This document shows, piece after piece, positions 33,847-42,092 of a stretch of 64,000 nucleotides of DNA (position 1 is the stretch's first letter; each line of letters begins with the position of its first letter). The stretch covers positions 1,674,001 to 1,738,000 of the forward strand of contig JACJXX010000002.1 in assembly GCA_020636435.1 (NCBI GenBank), given 5' to 3'. Source of the stretch: Lewinellaceae bacterium. GTDB lineage: Bacteria; Bacteroidota; Bacteroidia; Chitinophagales; Saprospiraceae. The notes beneath the pieces were generated by a model that searched no databases, was not told the DNA's origin, and was given only the letters and a program-made list of their open reading frames with translations. Position numbers and translations under genes: made by a program.

Positions 33847-35391
33847 TTAATTACCGCCAATTCCAATGGCATCGAATACTCCTTCCGAGATATTTCCTGT
33901 TGTAAATACCTTCACCTTCTCAGGGTTTGATTGCCATTCATCATAAATCTCTTTCGCCCCTTTGATCACTTTACAAGTGGAAAGATAGTTGTTATCAATT
34001 GATTCCACCTTTATTTCGCCCAGTAATTCCCGGTCTTTAACTTTTCTCCCATTAGACATTTCGATCATTTCAAATTTTTCAACTGTAAGTTTTTCATTCT
34101 CTTGTAAATTGATATTGCCTCCTGCTTCAATCCGCAGGCTTTTTGCTTTTCCTTTCTTCTCTTCTATTTCATTAATTACAATGACAATCGGAATATTCTC
34201 TTCCACAAAAGTTTCCAGGTCTGCTTCTGTTTCATAGATCGCCTCCATAACGGCAATAGAAGATTGATAGTAGGACTCTCGTTCATCGTTATCCACAGAA
34301 TTGGCGAAGACAATATCCATAGTCCGCTTGGTGTTTCTGGCTGAATGCTCAGCAAAATAATATCCATAGTAATTACCCCAGAATCCTCTGGTTCTTGAGA
34401 AAGTCGCCGCGCCAGCTCCTAACGCAAGAGCACTAACCCCTCTGTTTAACCATTTCCTTCCTTTTTCTTTTTTCTCCATTTCTTCCTTTTTATCAACCGC
34501 AAAGATTTTCTTGGCGACGACGTTGCCCGTCTCTGTATCGAGTATATTAACGGAATATTGAATCGCCCCCAGGTAATGGCCGCTTGCGTCTTTTTTTGCT
34601 TCCGTCTGTATGATCTTACCTGTAACGATATATTGAACTCCAACCTTGGTAGCATGTTCCATAAGGCCTTCGTTACGTTCGGTCTCATTTACCGTTTCAT
34701 TAATGTCAGTAGCATCAATAAGTGGATATACAATGACCGACCGGAATAAGCCGCCTTTGTCGTCGATATCCAATTTTTTCCCTTTTTCAAAATCTTTACG
34801 CCCTATAAGTACGTACCTACCAGCCCCGATCAAATTTTGGCGAATGGCTTTAGAAATATTGAATGACTGATTCGAGTTATCTTCTACCTCTTCCGACAGC
34901 GCATCGTCCTTTAATCCTAGTTCCGAAAAATAGGTCAGTTTAGATGTCCAGCCTCCCTCGGCATCAAATTCCATTACCAACCTGTTGTCATCGATATACA
35001 GTACCTCTTTTTCTACTTCCCTGCCTCCGGAATAACTATCCAGGATCACTCCATCTTGTTCATAAAAAGTCCAGGTTCCTTCTCCCTTGATATCATTATC
35101 TGAAGGTTTACATTTTTTTTCTCCTTCGAATATCTTATAGGTTCCTCCTGTATGGTAATCGATGAAATTGTCCTTCTCGCAGGGCATGAGAAACAAAGTC
35201 ATGTTAGAGGTAGTGTCATCTTTGGTTTGTTGGATTTCAACCAAAGTCCACTGGTGGCTAGTCAAAATATCCGCAGCTTTTTTCTCTATTTTAGAGGCTA
35301 ACACAGGCGTAACTGCGCTTAACATAAATAAAATGCACAAAGGCAATAGCAGGAGGGCTTTTAGTGTGTAATAAGCATCAAGGTTTTTCAT
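33847..35391 (-). CDS. Secreted protein with lipocalin-like and CsgG/LpoB-like regions
   Basis: The protein has 514 residues from ATG 35391 with a signal peptide ending 'TPVLAS'. Residues about 35-150 look like a DUF5004-type lipocalin ('ILTSHQWTLVEIQQTK', 'GEGTWTFYEQDG'). About 170-330 resemble the CsgG/LpoB nucleotide-binding-like fold ('ISKAIRQNLIGAGRYVLIGR', 'HATKVGVQYIVTGKIIQTE', 'YSVNILDTETGNVVAKK'). The C-terminal 180 residues are unassigned. It is periplasmic, or tethered to the outer membrane through partners. The gene is A/T-rich compared with the window average and lies in one direction with the FGE and EAD11 genes. Domain calls are tentative. Confidence 0.65.
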   Translation of the reverse strand: MKNLDAYYTLKALLLLPLCILFMLSAVTPVLASKIEKKAADILTSHQWTLVEIQQTKDDTTSNMTLFLMPCEKDNFIDYHTGGTYKIFEGEKKCKPSDNDIKGEGTWTFYEQDGVILDSYSGGREVEKEVLYIDDNRLVMEFDAEGGWTSKLTYFSELGLKDDALSEEVEDNSNQSFNISKAIRQNLIGAGRYVLIGRKDFEKGKKLDIDDKGGLFRSVIVYPLIDATDINETVNETERNEGLMEHATKVGVQYIVTGKIIQTEAKKDASGHYLGAIQYSVNILDTETGNVVAKKIFAVDKKEEMEKKEKGRKWLNRGVSALALGAGAATFSRTRGFWGNYYGYYFAEHSARNTKRTMDIVFANSVDNDERESYYQSSIAVMEAIYETEADLETFVEENIPIVIVINEIEEKKGKAKSLRIEAGGNINLQENEKLTVEKFEMIEMSNGRKVKDRELLGEIKVESIDNNYLSTCKVIKGAKEIYDEWQSNPEKVKVFTTGNISEGVFDAIGIGGN

Positions 35392-35465
35392 AACAATCAA
35401 ATATTTACGTTAAAAAATACTATACATAAATCTTCCTGTAAATCAAAGCGTTCTGGAAGTCCAAG

Positions 35466-35611
35466 GTAACTTCTCAATAAATGGGAATGAAACCTGTCGT
35501 CCCTACAGGACTCCAACAACGCTAAACCCCATTTCCAGGGCCTCGCGGCCCTGGCAACGGCCTTTCGTCCTTACAGGACTGGCCGCAAAACGAGATTTAT
35601 TGAGAAGCTAC
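35466..35611. mobile_element. GTA..TTCTC hairpin MITE, copy 2, 8-bp target duplication
   Basis: The ends GTAACTTCTCAATAAAT and ATTTATTGAGAAGCTAC are inverted repeats. Perfect 8-bp direct repeats AGTCCAAG flank it (35458-35465, 35612-35619). The interior carries two GTC(C/G)T.CAGGACT hairpins and CAGGGCCTCGCGGCCCTGG, unlike copy 1. The rest of 35612-35847 holds no gene. Confidence 0.78.
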
Positions 35612-35847
35612 AGTCCAAGCCTGGAACCCTGATAGTCGATGGTGAAATATCATATCGGGATTCCGGGAACTGTGCCGATTGGCTTGGCAGTGTAACCCGT
35701 TAGTTAATGCAATAACACAAAAGGGCCGGCCTTGAGTAGCGAGCAACGCAGTTATGGAAAACCACGCATACCTCTCAATTCAGTAATTGGAATTATTTTG
35801 GGAAATAAGACTTATCGCCTCCCAATACCTTACGAGAAACAAAATTT

Positions 35848-37671
35848 TTACCAGGCAACCCGAAATCCCAGGTAAGGCGCCCGTGTATTAGGGTCTTTAT
35901 AGTTTCTATAAGTTGTTTTTAATTGATTCCCGTCTTGTTCGGAATTGGGGTCACTATCGTAAGACCCACCCCGTATCACTTTCCTTGTTCCGGATGCAGG
36001 CCCTTGCGGATTGCTCTTCGGGCTATTTTTATAATACCTGCCATCATACCAATCCTGGCACCATTCAGAAGCATTGCCAGTCATATCAAATAATCCAAAT
36101 TTATTAGCCTTTTTTGATCCAACCGTATGTGTTTTTCCACTGGAGTTTTCTTTATAATAAGCTACCAGGTTAAGACTGCCGCCGCTATAGGATGATCCGG
36201 CGTCTCCCATTCCTTCTGTAGCAGCATATTCCCATTCGGCTTCTGTGGGCAATCTGCCTCCAACCCATTCGCAAAACGCTTTTGCTTCAGCCCAAGTCAC
36301 ATTTACAATTGGGTGGGTATCATTCCATCCCCAAGGAGGAGTTGGCGGCATTTGCCGCCCGGTAAACCGACAAAAATCTTTATACTGGCCTACTGTAACT
36401 TCAGTAGTGGAGAGGCTAAATCGAGAGACAGCAACCTCATGTTTTGGCCCTTCAATGGCAAAACCTCCATTTATTCCCATATTGAAGGTACCTGCTGAAA
36501 CGGGCCTTCTGCCTATGTCCTTAGCAGCCGCTTCCTGCATTTTAAGCAATTCAGCATTACATGTTTCCAGGCGCTTTTTGCAATGGGCATCATTTGGGGA
36601 GAGGGCCAGTGCCTTAACATAACTATCCTTAGCTTTTTGGTAATTCTTTTTGTCGAATGCTTCGTCTGCTTCCTCAACAAAACCTTTAAATTGGCCTTCC
36701 TTAGAAATTCCGTCATCAATCTGTGGCACGGGTTCTACATCCTGGTTATTAACCAAAGATGAATTTCTATCAACCATTTTTTTGGACGTATTCCCTGCGC
36801 TATCCCTTACAGTGATTTCGAGAACACTTACAGCATCTGCTGGAACCGTTGCCGTATAGCCCTCATCCATTTTTTTCCACTCAACACAATCTTTACAATT
36901 GATACCAGACAACAAGTACGGTGATTGTTTTTCTTCTCCAAAAGGCTGCCCGCCTTGAATACTTATTATCAGTTGATCTCCTTCCCAACTTAATGATATC
37001 CTTAGCGTATTGCCGGAGGTGCCCTCAACTGGTTTTACACTTTCCTCCTTTCCATCATTTTGCGAAGAACTCCTTTTGGCTCTCTGGCTGGCATAAGCGG
37101 TTAACCCTGATGCAGGAGGGATATTTAGAATGAGGCTGAAAGTACGCTTTGCCTCTTCGTTCTTATTAGCTTTTATCAAATCGTCAGCTTTGTCCAGCAG
37201 GCCAATTTTCTTTTTAACTAAAGAATCTTTGGGATTGTATTCCAACGCTTTCTCATAAGCTTCCCGAGCAGCTCCAAACTTCGTCTCAGCAATCAAATTG
37301 TCTCCCTTTTTTATATATTCTAAATAAGTGCTATAGTCTGGGGTGACAGCAGTCAATCGCTGATAAGCGAAAAAGAGGATCATTAAGAGCAAAACAGAAA
37401 TTGTTACTCCAATCATCCATTGCCGGTTAATTCTCCTTACTGTTGGAGCAATGATAGGATCGGATTTGTCTTCCTCAACTTTATTGCCTGAGCCCTCTAG
37501 TTCCTTTTCATAATCCTTTCTGTACTGTTTTATTTTTTCTATTTCCTTTTCACTCCTGAGTTGTTCACTCGGGTCTCTCGCTGTTAAGCGGTAATCTTCC
37601 CACTGATTCAATAAGGCATTAAGTTCTTCGATGCGCTCAGCAATAACATTTTTCCTTGAAGGGGATGGCAT
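35848..37671 (-). CDS. Membrane protein: helical module, TPRs and formylglycine-generating-enzyme-like (FGE) domain
   Basis: The protein has 607 residues. About 10-58: charged helical module ('IEELNALLNQWEDYRL', 'DPSEQLRSEKEIEKIK'). About 84-106: one membrane helix ('MIGVTISVLLLMILFF'). About 115-175 and 340-385: TPR-like pairs ('AREAYEKALEYNPKDS', 'AKDSYVKALALSPNDAHC'). About 398-607: FGE/SUMF1 domain ('GTFNMGINGGFAIEGPKHEV', 'TEVTVGQYKDFCRF', 'GGRLPTEAEWEYAATEG', 'GNASEWCQDWYDGRY', 'VIRGGSYDS'). The FGE part should face the periplasm and the helical module the cytosol. FGE-like domains serve as presumed effectors in EAD systems and also occur in gliding lipoproteins; the EAD11 neighbour favours the former. 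Confidence 0.85.
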   Translation of the reverse strand: MPSPSRKNVIAERIEELNALLNQWEDYRLTARDPSEQLRSEKEIEKIKQYRKDYEKELEGSGNKVEEDKSDPIIAPTVRRINRQWMIGVTISVLLLMILFFAYQRLTAVTPDYSTYLEYIKKGDNLIAETKFGAAREAYEKALEYNPKDSLVKKKIGLLDKADDLIKANKNEEAKRTFSLILNIPPASGLTAYASQRAKRSSSQNDGKEESVKPVEGTSGNTLRISLSWEGDQLIISIQGGQPFGEEKQSPYLLSGINCKDCVEWKKMDEGYTATVPADAVSVLEITVRDSAGNTSKKMVDRNSSLVNNQDVEPVPQIDDGISKEGQFKGFVEEADEAFDKKNYQKAKDSYVKALALSPNDAHCKKRLETCNAELLKMQEAAAKDIGRRPVSAGTFNMGINGGFAIEGPKHEVAVSRFSLSTTEVTVGQYKDFCRFTGRQMPPTPPWGWNDTHPIVNVTWAEAKAFCEWVGGRLPTEAEWEYAATEGMGDAGSSYSGGSLNLVAYYKENSSGKTHTVGSKKANKFGLFDMTGNASEWCQDWYDGRYYKNSPKSNPQGPASGTRKVIRGGSYDSDPNSEQDGNQLKTTYRNYKDPNTRAPYLGFRVAW

Positions 37672-37772
37672 AGTACTTTAGATTTGCTTTGAGTGTAATG
37701 TCCTTATAAATATATACATTTTAACACAACACTCTAACCAAAATTGCTATAAAAAAGCATCTTTCCATATTT

Positions 37773-38894
37773 TCACCCATCCCCCACCCGAAAATCCCCC
37801 CCCACCCGAATATCACTCCCCTGCACCACATTCTTGCTGTTTTTAATCACCACTTTGCTGCCGGCAGTGCCTTTCTCCTCCGCCTTTTTCAGCAGCGCCT
37901 CCAACTGTTGCTTCAGTTCCTCGTCTTTGTTCAGCTCCCTGCGCAAGGCAGAGCCAATGGCTACCTGCGCTTCCTCCACCGTATCCTCCGCCTCAATCTC
38001 CTCGATAAACACAGGCTTCACCTGCTCCCAAATCTCCAGGATAGAGCCGTCGGTTGCCTCTTTAAATTCTCTGCCGATCTGCTTTACCGAATCCAGCCGG
38101 AGGAGGGGAAAGACGGTGGCGACGATCTCCTTAGCCAGTGTTTTTGCGTCCATGTTCTGTATGTTGAGGTTTAATTGATCCAGCAATTCAAACACAAAGG
38201 CCGCCGCATGCTCCGCCGCCCGGGGCTGGCTTTCTGCATCGTGTTTGGCGTTCTTCCCGTCCAGCAAATCCGAAACGCCGCGGATGTTGATGGCCCGGAT
38301 GCGGGGGTAGGAAGCCAGGGCGCGGGCGAAGCCGATGGACTCCATCTCCAGCGCCAGCGTATCGTTGTAGTGGGCCTTGATGACGCGGTAAACTTCGGCG
38401 CGGGTGGAGGCCACCACCTGGTCTCCGGAAGCGATGGGGCCGAAGAAGACCCTCGGGGAAGCGCCGGAAGACAGGCGTTGATGCCACCGGCCGGCTCTTT
38501 CGACCGACCGCGCCAACTCGATCAGTTCCTGGCTGTAGGGCAGCACGTTGGGGCGGCTGGAAAATCCGTCGTCCGTCGACTTGCCCGCCTCGTACCCATA
38601 AGCCTGCGTACCCACCACCACATCGCCGATGCCGGCGTCCTTGACTCCTCCGGCAATGCCGGTGAGGATGATCACAGCCGGCTGGTAGTGGCGGATGGCC
38701 CGCTCCGCCGCCAGGGCTACCTCGTTGTTCCGGGAGCCCGTTTCCCGAAGGAATACACTATAGTCATGGTGCTGCCCCCGGAATGTGCCCACCGTGTAAT
38801 ATTGCCCCTCCTTTTGCTCTTCCCGGGCGTCTTTCAGGTAGCCCTTTACGGCGCGGTATTCGACAGCGATCGGAGTCAGGATGGCTATATCCAT
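37773..38894 (-). CDS. Nucleoside phosphorylase-like effector with EAD-type tail and NSKN motif
   Basis: The protein has 373 residues. About 1-235: purine/uridine phosphorylase-MTA/SAH nucleosidase fold ('IAILTPIAVEYRAVKGYL', 'VIILTGIAGGVKDAGIGDVV', 'ALEMESIGFARAL', 'INIRGVSDLLDGK'), including the Glu of MES and Asp of SD that bind the nucleoside. About 240-345: helical region ('LAKEIVATVFPLLRLD'..'LRRELNKDEELKQQLEALL'). The C-terminal 20 residues contain 'NSKNVVQGSDIRVGGD'. Proteins of this plan are predicted conflict effectors that would deplete or modify nucleotides when triggered. The same motif begins the EAD11 protein at 42998. Confidence 0.85.
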   Translation of the reverse strand: MDIAILTPIAVEYRAVKGYLKDAREEQKEGQYYTVGTFRGQHHDYSVFLRETGSRNNEVALAAERAIRHYQPAVIILTGIAGGVKDAGIGDVVVGTQAYGYEAGKSTDDGFSSRPNVLPYSQELIELARSVERAGRWHQRLSSGASPRVFFGPIASGDQVVASTRAEVYRVIKAHYNDTLALEMESIGFARALASYPRIRAINIRGVSDLLDGKNAKHDAESQPRAAEHAAAFVFELLDQLNLNIQNMDAKTLAKEIVATVFPLLRLDSVKQIGREFKEATDGSILEIWEQVKPVFIEEIEAEDTVEEAQVAIGSALRRELNKDEELKQQLEALLKKAEEKGTAGSKVVIKNSKNVVQGSDIRVGGDFRVGDG

Positions 38895-38960
38895 TTGTTC
38901 AGCAGTTTTAAAGGAACTTCAATATACGTTTTTTTGCTTCACTTTTCCAAACGGCCTTTT

Positions 38961-39161
38961 CAACCATCGAACCATCCAGCAATCGAACCATCCAACCATC
39001 CAGCCATTCAGCCATCCAACTATTTCACCCTGAGCTTGTCGAAGGGCAACAATCAAGCCATCCCTGCCCGACAGGCGGCCTGGCAACCATTCAACCATCC
39101 AACAATCGAACCATCCAACCATCCAACAATCGAACCATCCAACAATCGAACCATCCAGCCC
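38961..39161. repeat. Tandem AACCATCC / CAATCGAACCATC repeats with a CCTGAGCTTGTCGAAGG unit
   Basis: About fifteen copies of ACCATCCA/CAATCGA-type units are interrupted once by a CCTGAGCTTGTCGAAGGG hairpin. Spacers are not unique and the units are too short for CRISPR. It fills the space between the phosphorylase and small HTH genes. Confidence 0.75.
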
Positions 39162-39165
39162 CCCC

Positions 39166-39465
39166 CTACTTCCCCCCCCTCCTCAACACATTCCAAATAC
39201 TCCTAGGCGTCAGGTTAAAGCGCCCGGCCAGCAGTTCCACCGTATGGGTCTTTCGGTGTTCCTTCCCGGGGTAGAGCTCTTTGAACGATTCCAGGATGGC
39301 GTACTGCCGGATGGCGTTGTTGTCGATCAACTCCTGGTCGATGAGATAAGTAGTGAAGTTGTCCATGTCTTCCGGCAATTGGTGCTCAGCGCAGTAAATC
39401 CGAAAATTGTCGAGTACTTTTTCACAGAAAATATCCATGATCTGTTTGCGCGTTACTTGTTTCAT
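39166..39465 (-). CDS. Small protein with C-terminal helix-turn-helix
   Basis: The protein has 99 residues: an acidic helical N-terminal half ('KQIMDIFCEKVLDNFRIYCA') and a C-terminal HTH-like segment 'THTVELLAGRFNLTPRSIWNVLRR'. I know similar small proteins only as lineage-specific hypotheticals. It probably binds DNA and could regulate the downstream minus-strand genes. There is no ligand domain. Confidence 0.65.
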   Translation of the reverse strand: MKQVTRKQIMDIFCEKVLDNFRIYCAEHQLPEDMDNFTTYLIDQELIDNNAIRQYAILESFKELYPGKEHRKTHTVELLAGRFNLTPRSIWNVLRRGGK

Positions 39466-39651
39466 AAGGTGCTATTTTTAACTGGGAGCAGCATAAAGGG
39501 CGCTATGCCTTCCCATAGGGTTTTCGGTTCTCCCGGTGCAGGTTGCCGGCGGGCAAACCAGAAATGTTCAACAAGGCAGTATAAAAAGCGGCGCCGCAAT
39601 TATGGAGCGCTTACGCAGATGTAAACGCAAGATCAAACTATTTTTATCACC

Positions 39652-39813
39652 AGAGTTTATGTGAGTGAATTTTGTAAGGCCCTGAATAATCTTTTTCGCC
39701 ATTCCTGCGTCGCGTCCTCGCCTTGGTAGCCCTGCTACCAGGCTCCGGGCGCTCCTTGGCCTGGCAAAAAATCTTTATCCATGGCCTATAAAAAACCTAC
39801 TCACATAAACTCT
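39652..39813. mobile_element. 162-bp hairpin element, same core as the ATGCTGCGTTGC MITE but different ends
   Basis: Perfect 15-bp ends AGAGTTTATGTGAGT / ACTCACATAAACTCT. The core (CTTTTTCGCCATTCCTGCGT..GGTAGCCCTGCTACC..GCCTGGCAAAAAAT) follows the same order as the 159-bp elements at 12079, 49493 and 60927. No target duplication is visible. Confidence 0.65.
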
Positions 39814-39989
39814 ACTGAACTTCAGTAGCAACAATACAAATATCCCGATTCTTTCCTCCTTTGCCAATTTCATTTTTTGCCGATTTCCTTTTGGATGCAC
39901 CTTGTTATTAAGCTGTTTCCGGATTAATTTATTTTTAAACATCTGATTTTTAAATTATTATAAAATACACAGTTCCTGGTTTTCCTTTT

Positions 39990-39997
39990 TATATTTG
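39990..39997 (+). promoter_or_regulatory. Possible Bacteroidota -7 box TATATTTG
   Basis: It matches TAnnTTTG, the -7 element used by the main Bacteroidota sigma factor, 82 bp before the ATG at 40080. No clear -33 TTTG/TTG partner at the right distance, so the call is weak. Confidence 0.3.
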
Positions 39998-40079
39998 AGG
40001 AACAGGTTGATTTTCCTTTCGGCAAAGAGAAGGATTATTCCTGTTTTGATGAATAAACAACTCCTTTCAGTAAACGTCT

Positions 40080-41483
40080 ATGGAAAACAGCAAACTGGCC
40101 AGGCTGCTGAGAACGCTAAGCCCCTCGGAAGTGAAAGGCTTTGATGCCTACCTCCGGGCCTTTCACGCCGGAGAAGAAGTGCCCATTGCCTTATTCGGCC
40201 ATTTAAGGCCTTTCTACCCTGCCTTTAAAGCAAAGGAGCTGGATAAAGGCCGCATTGAACAAGAACTAGGCCTGGCGCAGACCGAAAAGCACAAGCGGGT
40301 ATCCAACGAAGCCAGCAAATTGTACGCCTGGTTGCTGAATTTTCTGGCCTGGGAAAAGTTTCGCTCAGAAGAGCATAAGCCTGAACGCTATTTTATGGCC
40401 ATGGAGGCGCTCCGGGAAAAAAAACTGGAACAGGAGTTTTTTAGCTTGGCCAAAAGAACTTCAGCCTGGCTGGACAAAACCCCCGCCAGCGCCTGGAAGC
40501 CCTTACACTATATGAGGCTCGCCCATTATAAATATTACTACACGCCTACTCAAAAGTGGAAAACAGACAATGGAGGCATCGAGGAAGCGGCCGCTCAACT
40601 GCATCACTTTTTCAACACCGCGAACTTGAAATATTTGTGCGAATTGAGAAGCCGCGCCAGAGCATTGCAGGAAGAGAAGGGCACTGTAGAAAGATACAAG
40701 CTCCCGGACGCCGTTCATTCCGGGCAGGTTTTCATGCTGGCCAGGCTCTATGGCCTTTGCGAAAAGATGCTGGAAAAAGATGATGATGAACATTTCGACG
40801 ATTTTTACAAAGCTTTTGAAAGCAATAAAGCGCCGTTGGGCAAAGAAGACGAGCACGTCCTGTTGACTTATTTGATGAATGCCATTGCCCGCCGTTTGCC
40901 GCGCGACCAGGAACGGTGGGCCCCGCAGGCATTCCGGTTGTATCAGCGCGCCCTGGAAAAAGGCCTGCTCATTACGGATGGTTATTTGTCGGACCTCACT
41001 TTTCACAACATCATCCAACTGGCTTGTGGTGTTCATGATCTGCCATGGGCCGAACAGTTTATAGAAAAATATGCTGGTTTCCTGGTGGAAGAGGGCCGGG
41101 ATTCGACTATCGCGTTAGCACGAGCGCGGATAGCTTTTGAACAGGCCGATTTTGAACAGCCGCTCGAATTGCTGAGCGGCATAGAATTCAAAGATCATTC
41201 TTTTAGCCTGCAGGCCAAGCTGATCCAGGTTCGCTGTTTTTACGAACTGGAGGAAGCCGAAGCCCTGGATTCCTTTATAAAATCATTCGGCCTTTTCCTG
41301 CTCCGGAACAAGGTCGTCAACAAGCAAGGGGCGCTAAAAGCCTACCAGAATTTTCTGAAGGTCCTGAAAATGATGGCCGGCCCGAAGCCCAGCCGCCGGA
41401 AAATAGAGGCGGAAATGGAAAAGTACGATCAGTTGGTTTGCAAATCCTGGCTGAAAAGCCAACTGGAGAGCCTTCCGGAATAG
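40080..41483 (+). CDS. Lineage-specific helical-repeat protein (paralogue 1)
   Basis: The protein has 467 residues, all helical, with no signal peptide or membrane segment. N-terminus 'LARLLRTLSPSEVKGFDAYLRAF' resembles the start of the protein encoded at 49883-51340 ('LLALLRHLSAEEWKSFGKFLHS'), and both share a layout of short helical pairs ending in 'WL..Q' helices. I recognise no named domain. It is probably a cytosolic scaffold. It does not sit in an operon. A MITE follows 36 bp after its stop. Confidence 0.7.
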   Translation: MENSKLARLLRTLSPSEVKGFDAYLRAFHAGEEVPIALFGHLRPFYPAFKAKELDKGRIEQELGLAQTEKHKRVSNEASKLYAWLLNFLAWEKFRSEEHKPERYFMAMEALREKKLEQEFFSLAKRTSAWLDKTPASAWKPLHYMRLAHYKYYYTPTQKWKTDNGGIEEAAAQLHHFFNTANLKYLCELRSRARALQEEKGTVERYKLPDAVHSGQVFMLARLYGLCEKMLEKDDDEHFDDFYKAFESNKAPLGKEDEHVLLTYLMNAIARRLPRDQERWAPQAFRLYQRALEKGLLITDGYLSDLTFHNIIQLACGVHDLPWAEQFIEKYAGFLVEEGRDSTIALARARIAFEQADFEQPLELLSGIEFKDHSFSLQAKLIQVRCFYELEEAEALDSFIKSFGLFLLRNKVVNKQGALKAYQNFLKVLKMMAGPKPSRRKIEAEMEKYDQLVCKSWLKSQLESLPE

Positions 41484-41519
41484 CGCAGCTCTGCAAGGTG
41501 CTGTTAAAGCACGGCTTTA

Positions 41520-41705
41520 GGCACGACGAAAGAATAAACTGTCCATTCTGGCTTGTCCTTTTTGCGCCATGCTGCGTTGCTCCCCGACCCTTCGGGTGCG
41601 GGGCAGGCTATCACTCAGGTAGCTTTGGCTATCCTCATTCTTCGCGCCTTGCCTGGCACAAAAATTACTGCCCCATAATTGAACACTTTATTCTTTCCTC
41701 GTGCC
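41520..41705 (+). mobile_element. Hairpin MITE (ATGCTGCGTTGC core), copy 2, with nested 27-nt hairpin
   Basis: The ends GGCACGACGAAAGAATAAA and TTTATTCTTTCCTCGTGCC are flanked by TTA on both sides (41517-41519, 41706-41708). It is 186 bp because a 27-nt GC hairpin (ccccgacccttcgggtgcgg type) interrupts the core; without it the length is 159 bp, as in the other copies. Confidence 0.85.
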
Positions 41706-42092
41706 TTAAGTGACGATCAGTTCTTCAATGACGATCATCAGCAGTTCTAACCAGGTCATGATGTCTCGGTTTTGAGTGAAAAAATAAGGTTGCCGAAAGG
41801 CGGATAAGGCATCAGGGCGGGGCCCCTCGGTGACGGTTATCCACCGTGCCATCAGGGCATAGCGAGAGCAGCCTTTGCGCGTGCGCAAAGGGTGGGGGTT
41901 CCGCAATCAGGGGATCGGTTAAAGCCGGATCAGCCTTGGATTACAGTGCGTTTTCCCGATAGGTTTGCTTGACCAATGATGGCGATGCAAAGGTGGGAGA
42001 AAAAGAAAACCGAATCAACCAAGTAATTGATTTAGAGTTATTTACGAAAATTTCGTAAAATTTTCAAAAATTCATAAACCGGAGGGAAAGGC
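41706..42092. other. Intergenic region, no convincing gene
   Basis: It contains the palindrome CCTTTGCGC-GT-GCGCAAAGG (41872-41891) and an A/T-rich stretch with imperfect repeats of AAATTTTC near 42050. A minus-strand frame of 66 codons (41706-41906) includes a hydrophobic tail 'MTWLELLMIVIEELIVT' but lacks other support. Confidence 0.45.

Larger units (their letters stand above)
39466..40079. other. Intergenic region with one MITE, no gene
   Basis: Apart from the element at 39652-39813, there is an A/T-rich stretch at 39840-40079 that probably carries the promoter of the gene at 40080. No open frame with coding character was found. Confidence 0.5.

Noticed and set aside
34070..34120. 'IEAGGNINL' in the lipocalin/CsgG-like protein as another NSKN-type motif
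   Set aside because: Only the AGGN part is shared; the NSKN-VQGS part is absent.
38961..39161. Possible CRISPR array in the AACCATCC/CAATCGAACC repeats
   Set aside because: Units are 8-17 bp, spacers are not unique and no cas gene is near; this is simple tandem sequence.
41872..41891. CCTTTGCGC-GT-GCGCAAAGG as a terminator
   Set aside because: No T tract on either strand and no gene ending nearby; left as a palindrome of unknown role.
41706..41906. Small minus-strand frame with hydrophobic tail 'MTWLELLMIVIEELIVT'
   Set aside because: Too short, no leader or partner gene, and partly overlapping a MITE flank; kept only as a note in the intergenic entry.
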